From Streptomyces sp. A0958 (lineage in GTDB: Bacteria; Actinomycetota; Actinomycetes; Streptomycetales; Streptomycetaceae): 37,151 nt of DNA. The position numbers were made by a program, and so were the translations under genes. Position 1 is the stretch's first letter; each line of letters opens with the position of its first letter. Below the pieces are notes generated by a model. That model was not told the origin of the DNA. It saw nothing but the letters and a program-made list of their open reading frames with translations, and did not search any database. Location: positions 1-37,151 of the forward strand of contig NZ_SSBK01000050.1 of the NCBI RefSeq assembly GCF_004795035.1, read 5' to 3'. Positions 14,763 to 22,488 of this stretch are shown here, piece after piece.

Positions 14763-15317
14763 GTGTTCTGGTTCTTGCTGCTGGCGATGGTGGTGGTGGT
14801 TGCCGCGGTCACCCTCGCGGTGGTCGGTGGAGGCAGGAGCGCCATCCTGCAGGACGTGGCGCCCGAGCAGCTGACGGACCCGCTGCCCGCCGCGCGCCCG
14901 GTCGGCCGGGCGGACGTCGAGGCGCTGCGGCTGCCCGTGGCCGCCCGGGGCTACCGGATGGCGGACGTGGACGACGCGCTGGGCCGGCTCGGCGCCGAGC
15001 TCGCCGAGCGGGACGCGCGGATCGCGGAGCTGGAGGCGGTGCTCGCCGGCGCGCAGGCCACCCGGCCGGGCCGCCCCGACCTGCTCAAGGAGCCGCAGGC
15101 AGGGCCGGAACGGCCCCGGCAGATCCCGGAGGAGACTTCCTGGCCGGCCCCGGAGGAGACTTCCTGGCCGGCCCCGGAGGAGACCTCCGGGCAGACCCCG
15201 GAGGAGACTTCCCGGCAGATCCCGGAGGAGACTTCCCGGCAGTCCCAGGGGGAGACCTCCTGGCCGGCCCCGGCGGAGGGCGACACGGCCCGCCCCGACG
15301 AGGAGACGGGCCGATGA
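14763..15317 (+). CDS. DivIVA-domain membrane protein with an 8-residue repeat tail
   Basis: A 184-residue protein with an N-terminal membrane segment (about 1-22). A DivIVA-like segment (LPVAARGYRMADVDDALGRL) and a short coiled coil (to about residue 100) follow. The tail has six 8-residue repeats of the form PEETS(W/R)(P/Q)x, made by 24-bp DNA repeats. The start is GTG at 14763 with GGGGAGA upstream. Its stop overlaps the tag start (ATGA). Proteins of this kind sit beside tag in actinobacteria (Rv1209 position). A role in polar growth or septum placement is suggested by the domain only. Confidence 0.82.
   Translation: MFWFLLLAMVVVVAAVTLAVVGGGRSAILQDVAPEQLTDPLPAARPVGRADVEALRLPVAARGYRMADVDDALGRLGAELAERDARIAELEAVLAGAQATRPGRPDLLKEPQAGPERPRQIPEETSWPAPEETSWPAPEETSGQTPEETSRQIPEETSRQSQGETSWPAPAEGDTARPDEETGR
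15127..15260 (+). repeat. 24-bp coding tandem repeat in the DivIVA-like gene
   Basis: GGAGGAGAC recurs at 15129, 15153, 15177, 15201 and 15225, with a degenerate sixth copy near 15249. The exact 24-base period keeps the frame and makes the PEETS repeats. Near-identity between copies points to recent expansion and likely length variation between strains. Confidence 0.9.
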
Positions 15318-15901
15318 CCGGCGACGCCGTGGCGGCGGCGGACGGCGGACTGCGCTGCCCGTGGGGCCTGGCCACCGAGGACTACCTCTGGTACCACGAC
15401 ACCGAGTGGGGCCGCCCGGTCCGCGGCGACGACGCCCTGTTCGAGCGGCTGAGCCTGGAGGCGTTCCAGTCCGGGCTGTCCTGGCTGACGATCCTGCGCC
15501 GCCGGGAGGGCTTCCGCAGCGCGTTCGCCGGGTTCAGCATCCCGGCGGTGGCGGCGTTCACGGGCGCGGACCGGGAACGGCTGCTGGCCGACGAGGGCAT
15601 CATCCGCAACCGCGCGAAGGTCGACGCGACCATGGCCAACGCCCGGACGCTGGCCGGGTGGCGGGCCGGTGAGCTGGACGAGCTGATCTGGTCGTACGCC
15701 CCCGATCCGGTGGGCCGGCCGGCCCCGAAGAGCATCGGGGACGTACCGGCGGTCACCCCCGAGTCCACGGCCCTGGCGAAGGAGCTGAAGAAGCGGGGAC
15801 TGCGGTTCATCGGGCCGACCACGGCCTACGCCCTGATGCAGGCCTGCGGCCTGGTCGACGACCACCTCGCCGACTGCGTCTCCCGCCCCGGCCCCGCGTA
15901 A
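15314..15901 (+). CDS. tag: DNA-3-methyladenine glycosylase I
   Basis: A 195-residue base-excision repair enzyme that removes 3-methyladenine from alkylated DNA. The Tag zinc-snap ligands are visible: Cys15 (RCPWG), His28 (WYHDTEWG), His184 and Cys188 (DDHLADC). The substrate-contacting acidic residue is in DTEWG, and the helix-hairpin-helix region lies near RLLADEGIIRNRAKV. The ATG overlaps the upstream stop (ATGA), so it is translationally coupled to the DivIVA-like gene. Confidence 0.95.
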   Translation: MTGDAVAAADGGLRCPWGLATEDYLWYHDTEWGRPVRGDDALFERLSLEAFQSGLSWLTILRRREGFRSAFAGFSIPAVAAFTGADRERLLADEGIIRNRAKVDATMANARTLAGWRAGELDELIWSYAPDPVGRPAPKSIGDVPAVTPESTALAKELKKRGLRFIGPTTAYALMQACGLVDDHLADCVSRPGPA

Positions 15902-15924
15902 CCGGGCGGGGCGGGCCCGCCCGG
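15902..15924. terminator. Bidirectional terminator between tag and the enoyl-CoA hydratase gene
   Basis: 9-bp arms (CCGGGCGGG at 15902-15910, complement at 15916-15924) with a 5-base loop fill the 27-bp gap between the convergent stops. Confidence 0.75.
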
Positions 15925-15928
15925 CCCA

Positions 15929-16741
15929 CTACCGCCCGAGGTACTTCGGCCTCTCCTTGTCGAGGAAGGCCCGCACCGCGATGGCGTGGTCCTCGGAGGC
16001 GCCCGCCTTCGTCTGGAGCTCGTCCTCCTTCTCCAGTGCCTCGCTCAGGGTGTGCCCGGCCCCGAAGGCGAGCGACTCCTTGAGCGCCGCGTACGCCACC
16101 GTCGGCCCGTCGGCCAGGGCGCGGGCCACGGCGGCCGCCTCGGCGGCGAGATCGGCGGCGGGCACCAGCTTGTTGACGATGCCCAGGTCGTGGGCGTCCT
16201 GCGCGGAGATGGAGCGCGGGAAGAGCAGCAGGTCGGCGGCGCGGCTGTGGCCGATGAGCCGGGGCAGCGTCCAGGAGACGCCCGAGTCGGCGGTGAGGGC
16301 GACTCCGGCGAACGAGGTGTTGAACGAGGCGGTGTCGGCGGCCACCCGGTAGTCGCAGGCGAGCGCGAAGCCGAAGCCCGCGCCGGCGGCGGCGCCGTTG
16401 ATCCCGGCCACGACCGGCTTCGGCATCTCGGTGAGGGCCCGCACGATCGGGTTGTAGTGCTCCCGCACCGTGCTGAGCGCGTTGCCGCCGTCCGACGCCC
16501 GGGCCTCGGCGAGCTTGGTCAGGTGCTCCTTGAGGTCCTGCCCGACGCAGAAGGCCCGCCCGCCGGCCGCGGTGAGCAGCACGGCCCGTACGCCGGTGTC
16601 GGCGGCGGCCGACCGCAGGGCGTCGCGCAGGGCGACCTTGGCCGCGGTGTTCATGGCGTTCATCGCGTCGGGGCGGTTGATCGTGATCGTCGCGAGCCCG
16701 TCGCCGATGTCGTAGAGCACCGCGTCGTCGTGATCGGCCAT
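15929..16741 (-). CDS. Enoyl-CoA hydratase/isomerase-family (crotonase) protein
   Basis: A 270-residue crotonase-fold enzyme acting on CoA thioesters, probably in fatty-acid or aromatic-acid breakdown. The oxyanion-hole segments are GGRAFCVGQDLKEH (about 69-82) and INGAAAGAGFGFALACD (about 112-128). The third active-site segment is ALTADSGVSWTLPRLIG, in the PaaG-like pattern with Asp at the acid-base position. ATG 16741 has AAAGGGGA upstream; the 24 residues before it in frame are untypical. No pathway partners are nearby. A TGAC-CTGC-GTCA inverted repeat lies upstream (about 16814-16825). Confidence 0.9.
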   Translation of the reverse strand: MADHDDAVLYDIGDGLATITINRPDAMNAMNTAAKVALRDALRSAAADTGVRAVLLTAAGGRAFCVGQDLKEHLTKLAEARASDGGNALSTVREHYNPIVRALTEMPKPVVAGINGAAAGAGFGFALACDYRVAADTASFNTSFAGVALTADSGVSWTLPRLIGHSRAADLLLFPRSISAQDAHDLGIVNKLVPAADLAAEAAAVARALADGPTVAYAALKESLAFGAGHTLSEALEKEDELQTKAGASEDHAIAVRAFLDKERPKYLGR

Positions 16742-16932
16742 GGGTGGTCCCCTTTGCGTGTCGTTCACCAGCCTGTCCACGCAAGCATGGCCGACTTCGC
16801 CGGGGGCGGACATGTGACCTGCGTCAAATAATTCCGTGCCGGAGAGGGGGCGCGGGGGCCGGAGTATCGCAGTCGGACCGCCGAATTGGGTGGTTTTGAG
16901 TGAGCGCGTTGCGCAAGCGATGCAGAGCGATG

Positions 16933-16963
16933 TTGGTCATCGGGGTCGGTGATGCGGGATAAT
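16933..16963 (+). promoter_or_regulatory. Promoter of the DUF3117 gene
   Basis: TTGGTC (16933-16938), a 19-base spacer and GATAAT (16958-16963) form a good housekeeping-type promoter. The predicted start is near 16970, leaving an 85-base leader before the ATG at 17055. The leader has a short GCCGG/CCGGT pairing. Confidence 0.55.
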
Positions 16964-17054
16964 GACCTGGAAGCACTGTGTTCGATGCCGGTGAGGCAGC
17001 GCCTGTCATGGGGCCGCCGGTTGCGATGAGCTGGTTTCAGGAAGGGGAACGAGC

Positions 17055-17222
17055 ATGGCGGCCATGAAGCCGCGGACGGGCGACGGCCCGCTCGAGGTGA
17101 CAAAGGAGGGGCGGGGCATCGTCATGCGCGTTCCGCTCGAAGGCGGCGGTCGGCTTGTCGTGGAGCTGACTCCGGACGAGGCCGATGCCCTCGGCGATGC
17201 CCTCAAGAAGGTCGTCGGCTGA
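17055..17222 (+). CDS. DUF3117 small conserved actinobacterial protein
   Basis: A 55-residue protein, MAAMKPRTGDGPLEVTKEG through ALGDALKKVVG. It is recognisable as the DUF3117 family, with Rv1211 as the mycobacterial equivalent at the same place in the gene order. The predicted fold is a small beta-sheet with one helix (TPDEADALGDALKKVV). The start has AAGGGGA 8 bases upstream. It is monocistronic, between a good promoter and a very strong terminator. Function unknown despite deep conservation. Confidence 0.9.
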   Translation: MAAMKPRTGDGPLEVTKEGRGIVMRVPLEGGGRLVVELTPDEADALGDALKKVVG

Positions 17223-17240
17223 GCAGAGGCGCCCACACTT

Positions 17241-17279
17241 CACTGCTGCCCGGTACGCTCCCCGTACCGGGCAGCAGTG
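17241..17279 (+). terminator. Strong terminator of the DUF3117 gene
   Basis: A perfect 16-bp stem (CACTGCTGCCCGGTAC and complement) with a 7-base loop starts 18 bases after the stop. There is no T tract. Confidence 0.85.
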
Positions 17280-17291
17280 CGTCCGGGGCCG

Positions 17292-17349
17292 GCCGCCGAA
17301 GGGTGCCTTACGGCTCAGCCGCCGCCGAAGGGTGCCTTACGGCTCAGCC
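17292..17349 (-). repeat. 29-bp tandem duplication carrying the terminator hairpin of the O-methyltransferase gene
   Basis: Bases 17292-17320 and 17321-17349 are identical (GCCGCCGAAGGGTGCCTT then ACGGCTCAGCC). On the minus strand each copy can form GCCGtAAGG CAC CCTTCGGC with one bulge. The right copy includes the stop codon of the O-methyltransferase (17344-17346). The gene therefore ends in two identical hairpins. Confidence 0.75.
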
Positions 17350-18009
17350 GCGGCGGACCGCGCAGAGCAGGCCGTCGCCCACCGGCAGCAGAGTCGCCAT
17401 CAGCTCCTGGCTCTCGCGGACCGCGCGCAGCAGCTCGCGCAGCCGCAGCACCTCCGCGGGCTGAGCGGCGGAGTCGACCGTGCGGCCGTCCGCGAAGACG
17501 CCCTCGAAGCAGACCAGCCCCCCGGGCCGCAGCAGGCGCAACGATTCAGCGAGACAGTCCAGGCTCTCCATCCGGTCGCCGTCGCAGAACACGAGGTCGT
17601 AGCCGCCGTCCGCGAGCCGGGGGAGCACGTCGAGCGCGCGGCCGGGGATGAAGCGGGACCGGTTGGCCGCGAAGCCCGCCGCCCGGAAGGCCTCACGGGC
17701 GAACTGCTGGCGCTCGGGCTCCGGGTCGACCGTGGTCAGCACCCCGTCGGGCCGCATCCCGTGCAGCAGATAGATGCCGGACACGCCGGTGCCCGTGCCG
17801 ATCTCCGCCACGGCTTTGGCGTCCGTCGTGGCAGCGAGCAGGCGCAGCGCTGCGCCGGTGCCTGGGGACACCGAGCGGAGCCCTGCCTCGCGGGCCCGGT
17901 CCCGGGCCCAGCGCAGTGCTTCGTCCTCGGCGACAAAGGCGTCGGCGAACGCCCAGCTCGTCTGCCGGTTGGCGGTAATGACCCTCTCCTGTCCCCTTAG
18001 TTGGCGCAA
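17344..18009 (-). CDS. SAM-dependent O-methyltransferase (Methyltransf_3 type)
   Basis: A protein of about 221 residues with a Rossmann methyltransferase fold. The SAM-binding motif I is VAEIGTGTGVSGIYLLHG (about 67-84), the acidic motif II is TTVDPEPER, and YDLVFCDGDR carries the metal-type aspartates. It matches the Rv1220c family and position. The start is uncertain. The 18009 start is TTG, 5 bases after a TACAGT -10-like motif, implying a leaderless message. A good GGAGAGG site lies further in, but only ATT follows at a suitable distance. The acceptor substrate is unknown. It is divergent from the ECF sigma gene. Confidence 0.85.
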   Translation of the reverse strand: MRQLRGQERVITANRQTSWAFADAFVAEDEALRWARDRAREAGLRSVSPGTGAALRLLAATTDAKAVAEIGTGTGVSGIYLLHGMRPDGVLTTVDPEPERQQFAREAFRAAGFAANRSRFIPGRALDVLPRLADGGYDLVFCDGDRMESLDCLAESLRLLRPGGLVCFEGVFADGRTVDSAAQPAEVLRLRELLRAVRESQELMATLLPVGDGLLCAVRRG

Positions 18010-18187
18010 CGGTGACTGTATCCGCTGGACCCGGGAACCCGCAGATGGGACCGGGCGTTGTGCAAGAGCGGGGGAAAGCCCGTGGACCAGGCCCGCCGAT
18101 CGGGTCCGGTGCGCGGGCCGCGGTTCCGGGGAGATCCCCGGCCCCAGCTGGAAAAAGGCTTATCCGGAGCTAACGGGCGAGGTGGCT

Positions 18188-18949
18188 ATGGTAGGGGCTC
18201 CACTGGACACCACCAGAGCCGACAGGGGAGGTGCGGCTGCGCCTGTGGATCGGGGAGGAGTGCTGCGGCGCTTTCTCAGGTCGGCGGGTGAGCCGAAATC
18301 CGTGACCGACATCGCTGACCGTTCTTCCAACGACTCCGCACCGACCGCGACGTTCGCCTCAGATGCGGAATCCCAGGCGTGGACCCCGCCCACATGGGAA
18401 GAGATCGTCAGCACGCACAGCGGTCGTGTCTACCGCCTTGCCTACCGACTGACGGGAAACCAGCACGACGCCGAGGACCTCACGCAGGAGGTCTTCGTCA
18501 GGGTTTTCCGCTCGCTGTCGACGTACACGCCCGGCACCTTCGAGGGCTGGCTGCACCGCATCACGACCAACCTGTTCCTGGACATGGTCCGCCGCAAGCA
18601 GCGCATCCGCTTCGACTCCCTCGGGGACGACGCGGCCGAGCGTCTGCCCAGCCGCGAGCCCTCCCCCCAGCAGGTGTTCAACGACACCCACTTCGACGCG
18701 GACGTCCAGCAGGCGCTGGACACCCTCGCGCCCGAGTTCCGGGCCGCCGTCGTGCTCTGTGACATCGAGGGACTGTCGTACGAGGAGATCGCCGCGACGC
18801 TCGGCGTGAAGCTCGGTACGGTCCGCAGTCGCATCCACCGCGGGCGTTCGCACCTGCGCAAGGCGCTGCGGCACCGCTCGCCCGAGGCGCGCGCCGAACA
18901 GCGCTCGCTGGCGGGAGTTCTCCTGGCGGGGGAGGGCGGCACGGCGTGA
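18188..18949 (+). CDS. ECF-family RNA polymerase sigma factor (mycobacterial SigE-like)
   Basis: A 253-residue group 4 sigma factor. Region 2 includes VYRLAYRLTGNQHDAEDLTQEVFVRVFRSL (about 81-110), and region 4 includes LSYEEIAATLGVKLGTVRSRI with a helix-turn-helix (about 196-216). The long N-terminal extension (about 65 residues) is like that of SigE. ATG 18188 has GAGG 5 bases upstream; a GTG at 18260 is an alternative but lies too close to its own GGAGG. Its stop overlaps the anti-sigma start by 4 bases. With HtrA and TatB downstream, the set matches the sigE-rseA-htrA-tatB order that handles envelope stress in mycobacteria. The name sigE is avoided because it denotes another gene in S. 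coelicolor. Confidence 0.93.
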   Translation: MVGAPLDTTRADRGGAAAPVDRGGVLRRFLRSAGEPKSVTDIADRSSNDSAPTATFASDAESQAWTPPTWEEIVSTHSGRVYRLAYRLTGNQHDAEDLTQEVFVRVFRSLSTYTPGTFEGWLHRITTNLFLDMVRRKQRIRFDSLGDDAAERLPSREPSPQQVFNDTHFDADVQQALDTLAPEFRAAVVLCDIEGLSYEEIAATLGVKLGTVRSRIHRGRSHLRKALRHRSPEARAEQRSLAGVLLAGEGGTA

Positions 18950-19944
18950 GCGGCACAGGTCCGACCCCCGCGGAACAACACCTGGGGGACCGCCTCGCCG
19001 CGCTCGTCGACGGCGAGCTCAAGCACGACGCCCGCGACCGGGTCCTCGCCCATCTCGCGACCTGCGCCAGGTGCAAGGCCGAGGCGGCGGCCCAGCGCCG
19101 CCTGAAGAACGTGTTCGCGCAGGCGGCTCAGCCCTCGCCCTCCGAAGGGTTCCTGGCCCGCCTCCAGGGCCTTCCGGGCGGTCCACCGGGTGGTGACGAC
19201 GACCGTCGGGGAAGACCCGTGGGCGGCTCCGGACGGTTCGGTGACGGGCCGCTGCCCGGCACACGCCCCGCGAGCGGCCACGCCGACCTCACGGCGGGCG
19301 GCGGCCCCCTGGACGGCTTCGGCTACCTCCCCACCGTCCACGGCTCCGGCGCCGCGCTCCCGACGGGACCGGCCGGCTCCGTCTTCCGCATCCACGAGGT
19401 GGGCCGGGATGCCGACCGCTCGCCCTGGCGGGGCCGCAGGTTCGCCTTCGCCGCCGCGAGCGCCGTCTCGCTGGCCGCCATCGCGCTCGGCGGTGCCCTG
19501 CCGACGAGTTCCGGCTCCGACGCCCCCACCCGGGCCGAGGGCTCCGGCAACACCGTGACCCCGGTCGACGCCGACACCCGCGCCGGGTCCGCCGCCACGG
19601 TCAGCCGCCGGGGCGGCTCGGGGCAGGGCTCGCTCACCGCGGCGGGCCAGGGCGACCGCCCGGCCTCCCTCGCGGTGAACACGGCGCTGCCGGCGTTCAC
19701 CCCGGCCCCCTCGCTGCTCGCCACCGGGCGGCTGACGGGAAGCCCGTTCGGCCTCTCCCTCCGCTCCGACGCGTCCGCGCTGATACGTCCCGGTGGGGCC
19801 GGTTCCCTGTTCGCCCGCACCCTGGGCAGCGGGCTCGATCCGGCCTCGCCCGTCCGCCCCTCCGAGCCCTCCCTGCCGCCCACGTCGGCCGCCGCGCAAC
19901 CGGCCCCCGCCGACCACGGGCTGCCGCTCTCCCCCCGTCGCTGA
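18946..19944 (+). CDS. Zinc-binding membrane anti-sigma factor (RseA-like)
   Basis: A 332-residue partner of the sigma factor. The N-terminal zinc anti-sigma domain has His36-x3-Cys40-x2-Cys43 (HLATCARC), with an upstream His27 as a possible further ligand. A cytoplasmic linker rich in Gly/Pro follows, then one membrane helix (about 166-185) and an Ala/Ser/Pro-rich extracytoplasmic part of about 145 residues. The GTG start overlaps the sigma stop (GTGA), which would give near-equal synthesis. It probably holds the sigma factor inactive until envelope or redox stress. It is much longer than RseA of mycobacteria as I recall it. Confidence 0.88.
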   Translation: MSGTGPTPAEQHLGDRLAALVDGELKHDARDRVLAHLATCARCKAEAAAQRRLKNVFAQAAQPSPSEGFLARLQGLPGGPPGGDDDRRGRPVGGSGRFGDGPLPGTRPASGHADLTAGGGPLDGFGYLPTVHGSGAALPTGPAGSVFRIHEVGRDADRSPWRGRRFAFAAASAVSLAAIALGGALPTSSGSDAPTRAEGSGNTVTPVDADTRAGSAATVSRRGGSGQGSLTAAGQGDRPASLAVNTALPAFTPAPSLLATGRLTGSPFGLSLRSDASALIRPGGAGSLFARTLGSGLDPASPVRPSEPSLPPTSAAAQPAPADHGLPLSPRR

Positions 19945-20013
19945 TCCAGCGCCCCACGCGGGTGCGCAGGCCCGGCTCAAACCTGGTTGAATTCCGGCAG
20001 GATTTCGGGTGGG

Positions 20014-20031
20014 ACGCCCCTGCGGGGGCGT
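20014..20031 (+). promoter_or_regulatory. Short hairpin between the anti-sigma and HtrA genes
   Basis: ACGCCCC TGCG GGGGCGT is a perfect 7-bp stem, 70 bases after the anti-sigma stop and 35 before the protease start. It may be a weak terminator or an mRNA structure. The 121-bp gap around it has no clear promoter. Confidence 0.35.
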
Positions 20032-20065
20032 GCGGAGGGCCGGTTGCGGCAGTTGCGGGGAGAAC

Positions 20066-21796
20066 ATGGACGACGGGAAGCCGACCGAGCCCGAGGCGAA
20101 GTGGTGGAGCCGGCCCACGACGGGGCGCGGCACGCCCGCAGCGCCCGAGGGGCCGTCACCCGTCGAGGACGCGGTGCCGTCACCGGCGGACACGGACGAC
20201 ACCCCGGCCGCGCCGCAGACCACGGTGACGAGTGAGTCCCCGGCCGCGCCGCAGACCACGGTGACGAGCGAGTCCCCGGCCGCGCCGCAGGACACAGCGA
20301 CAACCGAATTCCCGGCCGCGCCCGAGACCGCTGAGACCCCCGCCCCGCGCCCCACGCAGCCCCTGCACGAGCCGGACCCGTACGGCACCCCGCCCTACGG
20401 CGGTCCCGGGCCGTGGGCGCCCGCGCCTCCCGTTCAGCGGCCGACCCCGGCGCACGGCACACCCGTACCGCCGCCGTACGCGGGGACGAACGGCGCGGGC
20501 ATGACTCTCGCACCCCCCGACCCGGCGCCCGCCTTCCCGCCCCCGACGGCGCCCCAGCAGCCGCAGGAGGCCGCTCACGCGCCCGCAGCGCACCCGCCGG
20601 CCCCGCAATGGCAGAGCTACGACCCCTGGGGCGCGCCCCGGCAGCCCCTGGTCACCCAGCCCGGCCCGCCGCTCCCCGACGGCCGGCGGAAGAACCGGCG
20701 CGGCACGATGCTGGTCGGCGCGCTGCTCCTCGCCCTGGTCGCGGGCGGCATCGGCGGCGGGATAGGCGCCTACATAGAGCGCAACGGCGGCCTCACCAGC
20801 ATCGAACTGCCCCAGGACGAGCGGGACGGCGGCGGTCGCGCCCCGGACAGCGTGGCCGGCATCGCGGCCAGCGCCCTGCCCAGCGTGGTGACCCTGCACG
20901 TCAGCGGTTCCACCGAGTCCGGCACCGGCACGGGCTTCGTCCTCGACGACCGGGGCCACATCCTCACCAACAACCACGTGGTCGCCCCGGCGGGTTCCTC
21001 CGGCGAGATCACCGTGACGTTCAGCGGGGGCGAGACCGCCCGCGCGGAGGTCGTCGGCAAGGACAGCGGGTACGACCTGGCCGTGGTCAAGGTCAGCGGC
21101 GTCTCCGGGCTGAAGCCGCTGCCGCTGGGCAACTCCGACAACGTCCAGGTCGGTGACCCGGTGGTGGCCATCGGCGCCCCGTTCGACCTGTCCAACACCG
21201 TGACCTCCGGCATCATCAGCGCCAAGGACCGGCCGATCACCGCGGGCGGCGAGAAGGGCGACGGCAGCGACGTCAGTTACGTCAACGCGCTTCAGACGGA
21301 CGCCCCGATCAACCCGGGCAACTCCGGCGGTCCGCTGGTGGACACCGACGCCCACGTCATCGGGATCAACAGCGCCATCCGGGCCGCCGACACAGGCTCC
21401 TCCGCCGAGGGCGGGCAGGCCGGGTCCATCGGCCTGGGCTTCGCCATCCCGATCAACCAGGGCAAGCTCGTCGCCGAGGAGCTGATCAACACGGGCAGGG
21501 CGACACACCCCGTGATCGGTGTCACCCTCGACATGAAGTACACCGGGGACGGCGCCAAGGTCGGGACGAGCGCCCAGGGAACCTCGCCCGTCACACCGGG
21601 TGGTCCGGCGGACAAGGCCGGGGTCAGGCCGGACGACGTCATCACCGAGGTGGACGGGAAGCGGGTGCACAGCGGCGAGGAGCTGATAGTGAAGATCCGC
21701 TCGCACCGGCCGGGGGACCGCCTGGAGCTCACCCTGACCCGCGGTGGTAAAGACCTGTCCATAACTTTGACGCTGGGCTCGGCAACCGGCACGTGA
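20066..21796 (+). CDS. htrA: Membrane-anchored HtrA/DegP-like serine protease with PDZ domain
   Basis: A 576-residue envelope quality-control protease. A Pro/Ala-rich cytoplasmic N-terminus (about 1-210) includes tandem PQTTVTSESPAA repeats. One membrane helix (about 214-238), a trypsin-like domain and a C-terminal PDZ domain (about 480-575) follow. The catalytic triad is intact: His304 (TNNHVV), Asp337 (GYDLAVV) and Ser420 (GNSGGP). ATG 20066 has GGGGAGAA upstream; the longer upstream frame is rejected. It follows the sigma/anti-sigma pair, as htrA does in mycobacteria, and is probably a target of that sigma factor. Confidence 0.95.
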   Translation: MDDGKPTEPEAKWWSRPTTGRGTPAAPEGPSPVEDAVPSPADTDDTPAAPQTTVTSESPAAPQTTVTSESPAAPQDTATTEFPAAPETAETPAPRPTQPLHEPDPYGTPPYGGPGPWAPAPPVQRPTPAHGTPVPPPYAGTNGAGMTLAPPDPAPAFPPPTAPQQPQEAAHAPAAHPPAPQWQSYDPWGAPRQPLVTQPGPPLPDGRRKNRRGTMLVGALLLALVAGGIGGGIGAYIERNGGLTSIELPQDERDGGGRAPDSVAGIAASALPSVVTLHVSGSTESGTGTGFVLDDRGHILTNNHVVAPAGSSGEITVTFSGGETARAEVVGKDSGYDLAVVKVSGVSGLKPLPLGNSDNVQVGDPVVAIGAPFDLSNTVTSGIISAKDRPITAGGEKGDGSDVSYVNALQTDAPINPGNSGGPLVDTDAHVIGINSAIRAADTGSSAEGGQAGSIGLGFAIPINQGKLVAEELINTGRATHPVIGVTLDMKYTGDGAKVGTSAQGTSPVTPGGPADKAGVRPDDVITEVDGKRVHSGEELIVKIRSHRPGDRLELTLTRGGKDLSITLTLGSATGT

Positions 21797-21895
21797 CGGC
21801 CACGGGAAGCTACCGTCCGGACAGTTTCGCCGGGTACCGTGGCTCATGTCCGGACCTCATCCGAGCTGGTCGCGGAGAATACGAGGAGCCGCAAG

Positions 21896-22372
21896 GTGTT
21901 CAACGACATAGGCGCACTGGAGCTGCTGACGCTCGCGATTCTCGGCGTGCTCATCTTCGGCCCGGACAAGCTCCCCAAGGTCATCCAGGATGTCTCCCGC
22001 TTCATCCGCAAGGTCCGCGAGTTCTCGGAGAGCGCCAAGGAGGACATCCGCACGGAGCTCGGGCCGGAGTTCAAGGACTTCGAGTTCGAGGACCTGAACC
22101 CCAAGACGTTCGTCCGCAAGCAGCTCATGGACGGCAACGACGACCTGGGGCTGAAGGAGATCCGTGAGAGCTTCGACCTGCGCAAGGAAGTCACCGAGAT
22201 CACCGACGCGGTGAACGGGCGGAGCACCGCGTCCGTTGAGGCGAAGACCGGCGTGTCGGGCGGAGCCTCGGTCACCGCGGCGAATGGCTCGAAGGGCGCT
22301 CCCGACCTGCTCAAGAAGGGCGAGCAGCCCCCGAAGGACACCCCGCCGCCGTTCGACGCGGACGCCACCTGA
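21896..22372 (+). CDS. tatB: Sec-independent translocase subunit TatB
   Basis: A 158-residue Tat pathway protein. An N-terminal membrane helix (FNDIGALELLTLAILGVLIFGPDKLP, with the conserved E and G-P hinge) is followed by an amphipathic helix and a long charged tail. It forms the twin-arginine signal receptor with TatC. The start is GTG at 21896, with GAGGAG upstream. It directly follows htrA, as in mycobacteria. The acidic tail beyond residue 105 is variable in the family. Confidence 0.93.
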   Translation: MFNDIGALELLTLAILGVLIFGPDKLPKVIQDVSRFIRKVREFSESAKEDIRTELGPEFKDFEFEDLNPKTFVRKQLMDGNDDLGLKEIRESFDLRKEVTEITDAVNGRSTASVEAKTGVSGGASVTAANGSKGAPDLLKKGEQPPKDTPPPFDADAT

Positions 22373-22488
22373 GGGCCGCCGATCCCGGGTCGTCCGGACG
22401 GTATGGCTATTCTCCATCTGTCCGGTTGTGAGGACGCCCGATGGGCGGGCCGCTCCGGACCCTACGGATCGAGGAGGCGGCCGGGCTG

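Noticed and set aside
18140..18187. ECF-type autoregulatory promoter (GGAA ... GTT) before the sigma gene
   Set aside because: GGAAAA occurs near 18150, but no matching -10 at the right spacing could be found.
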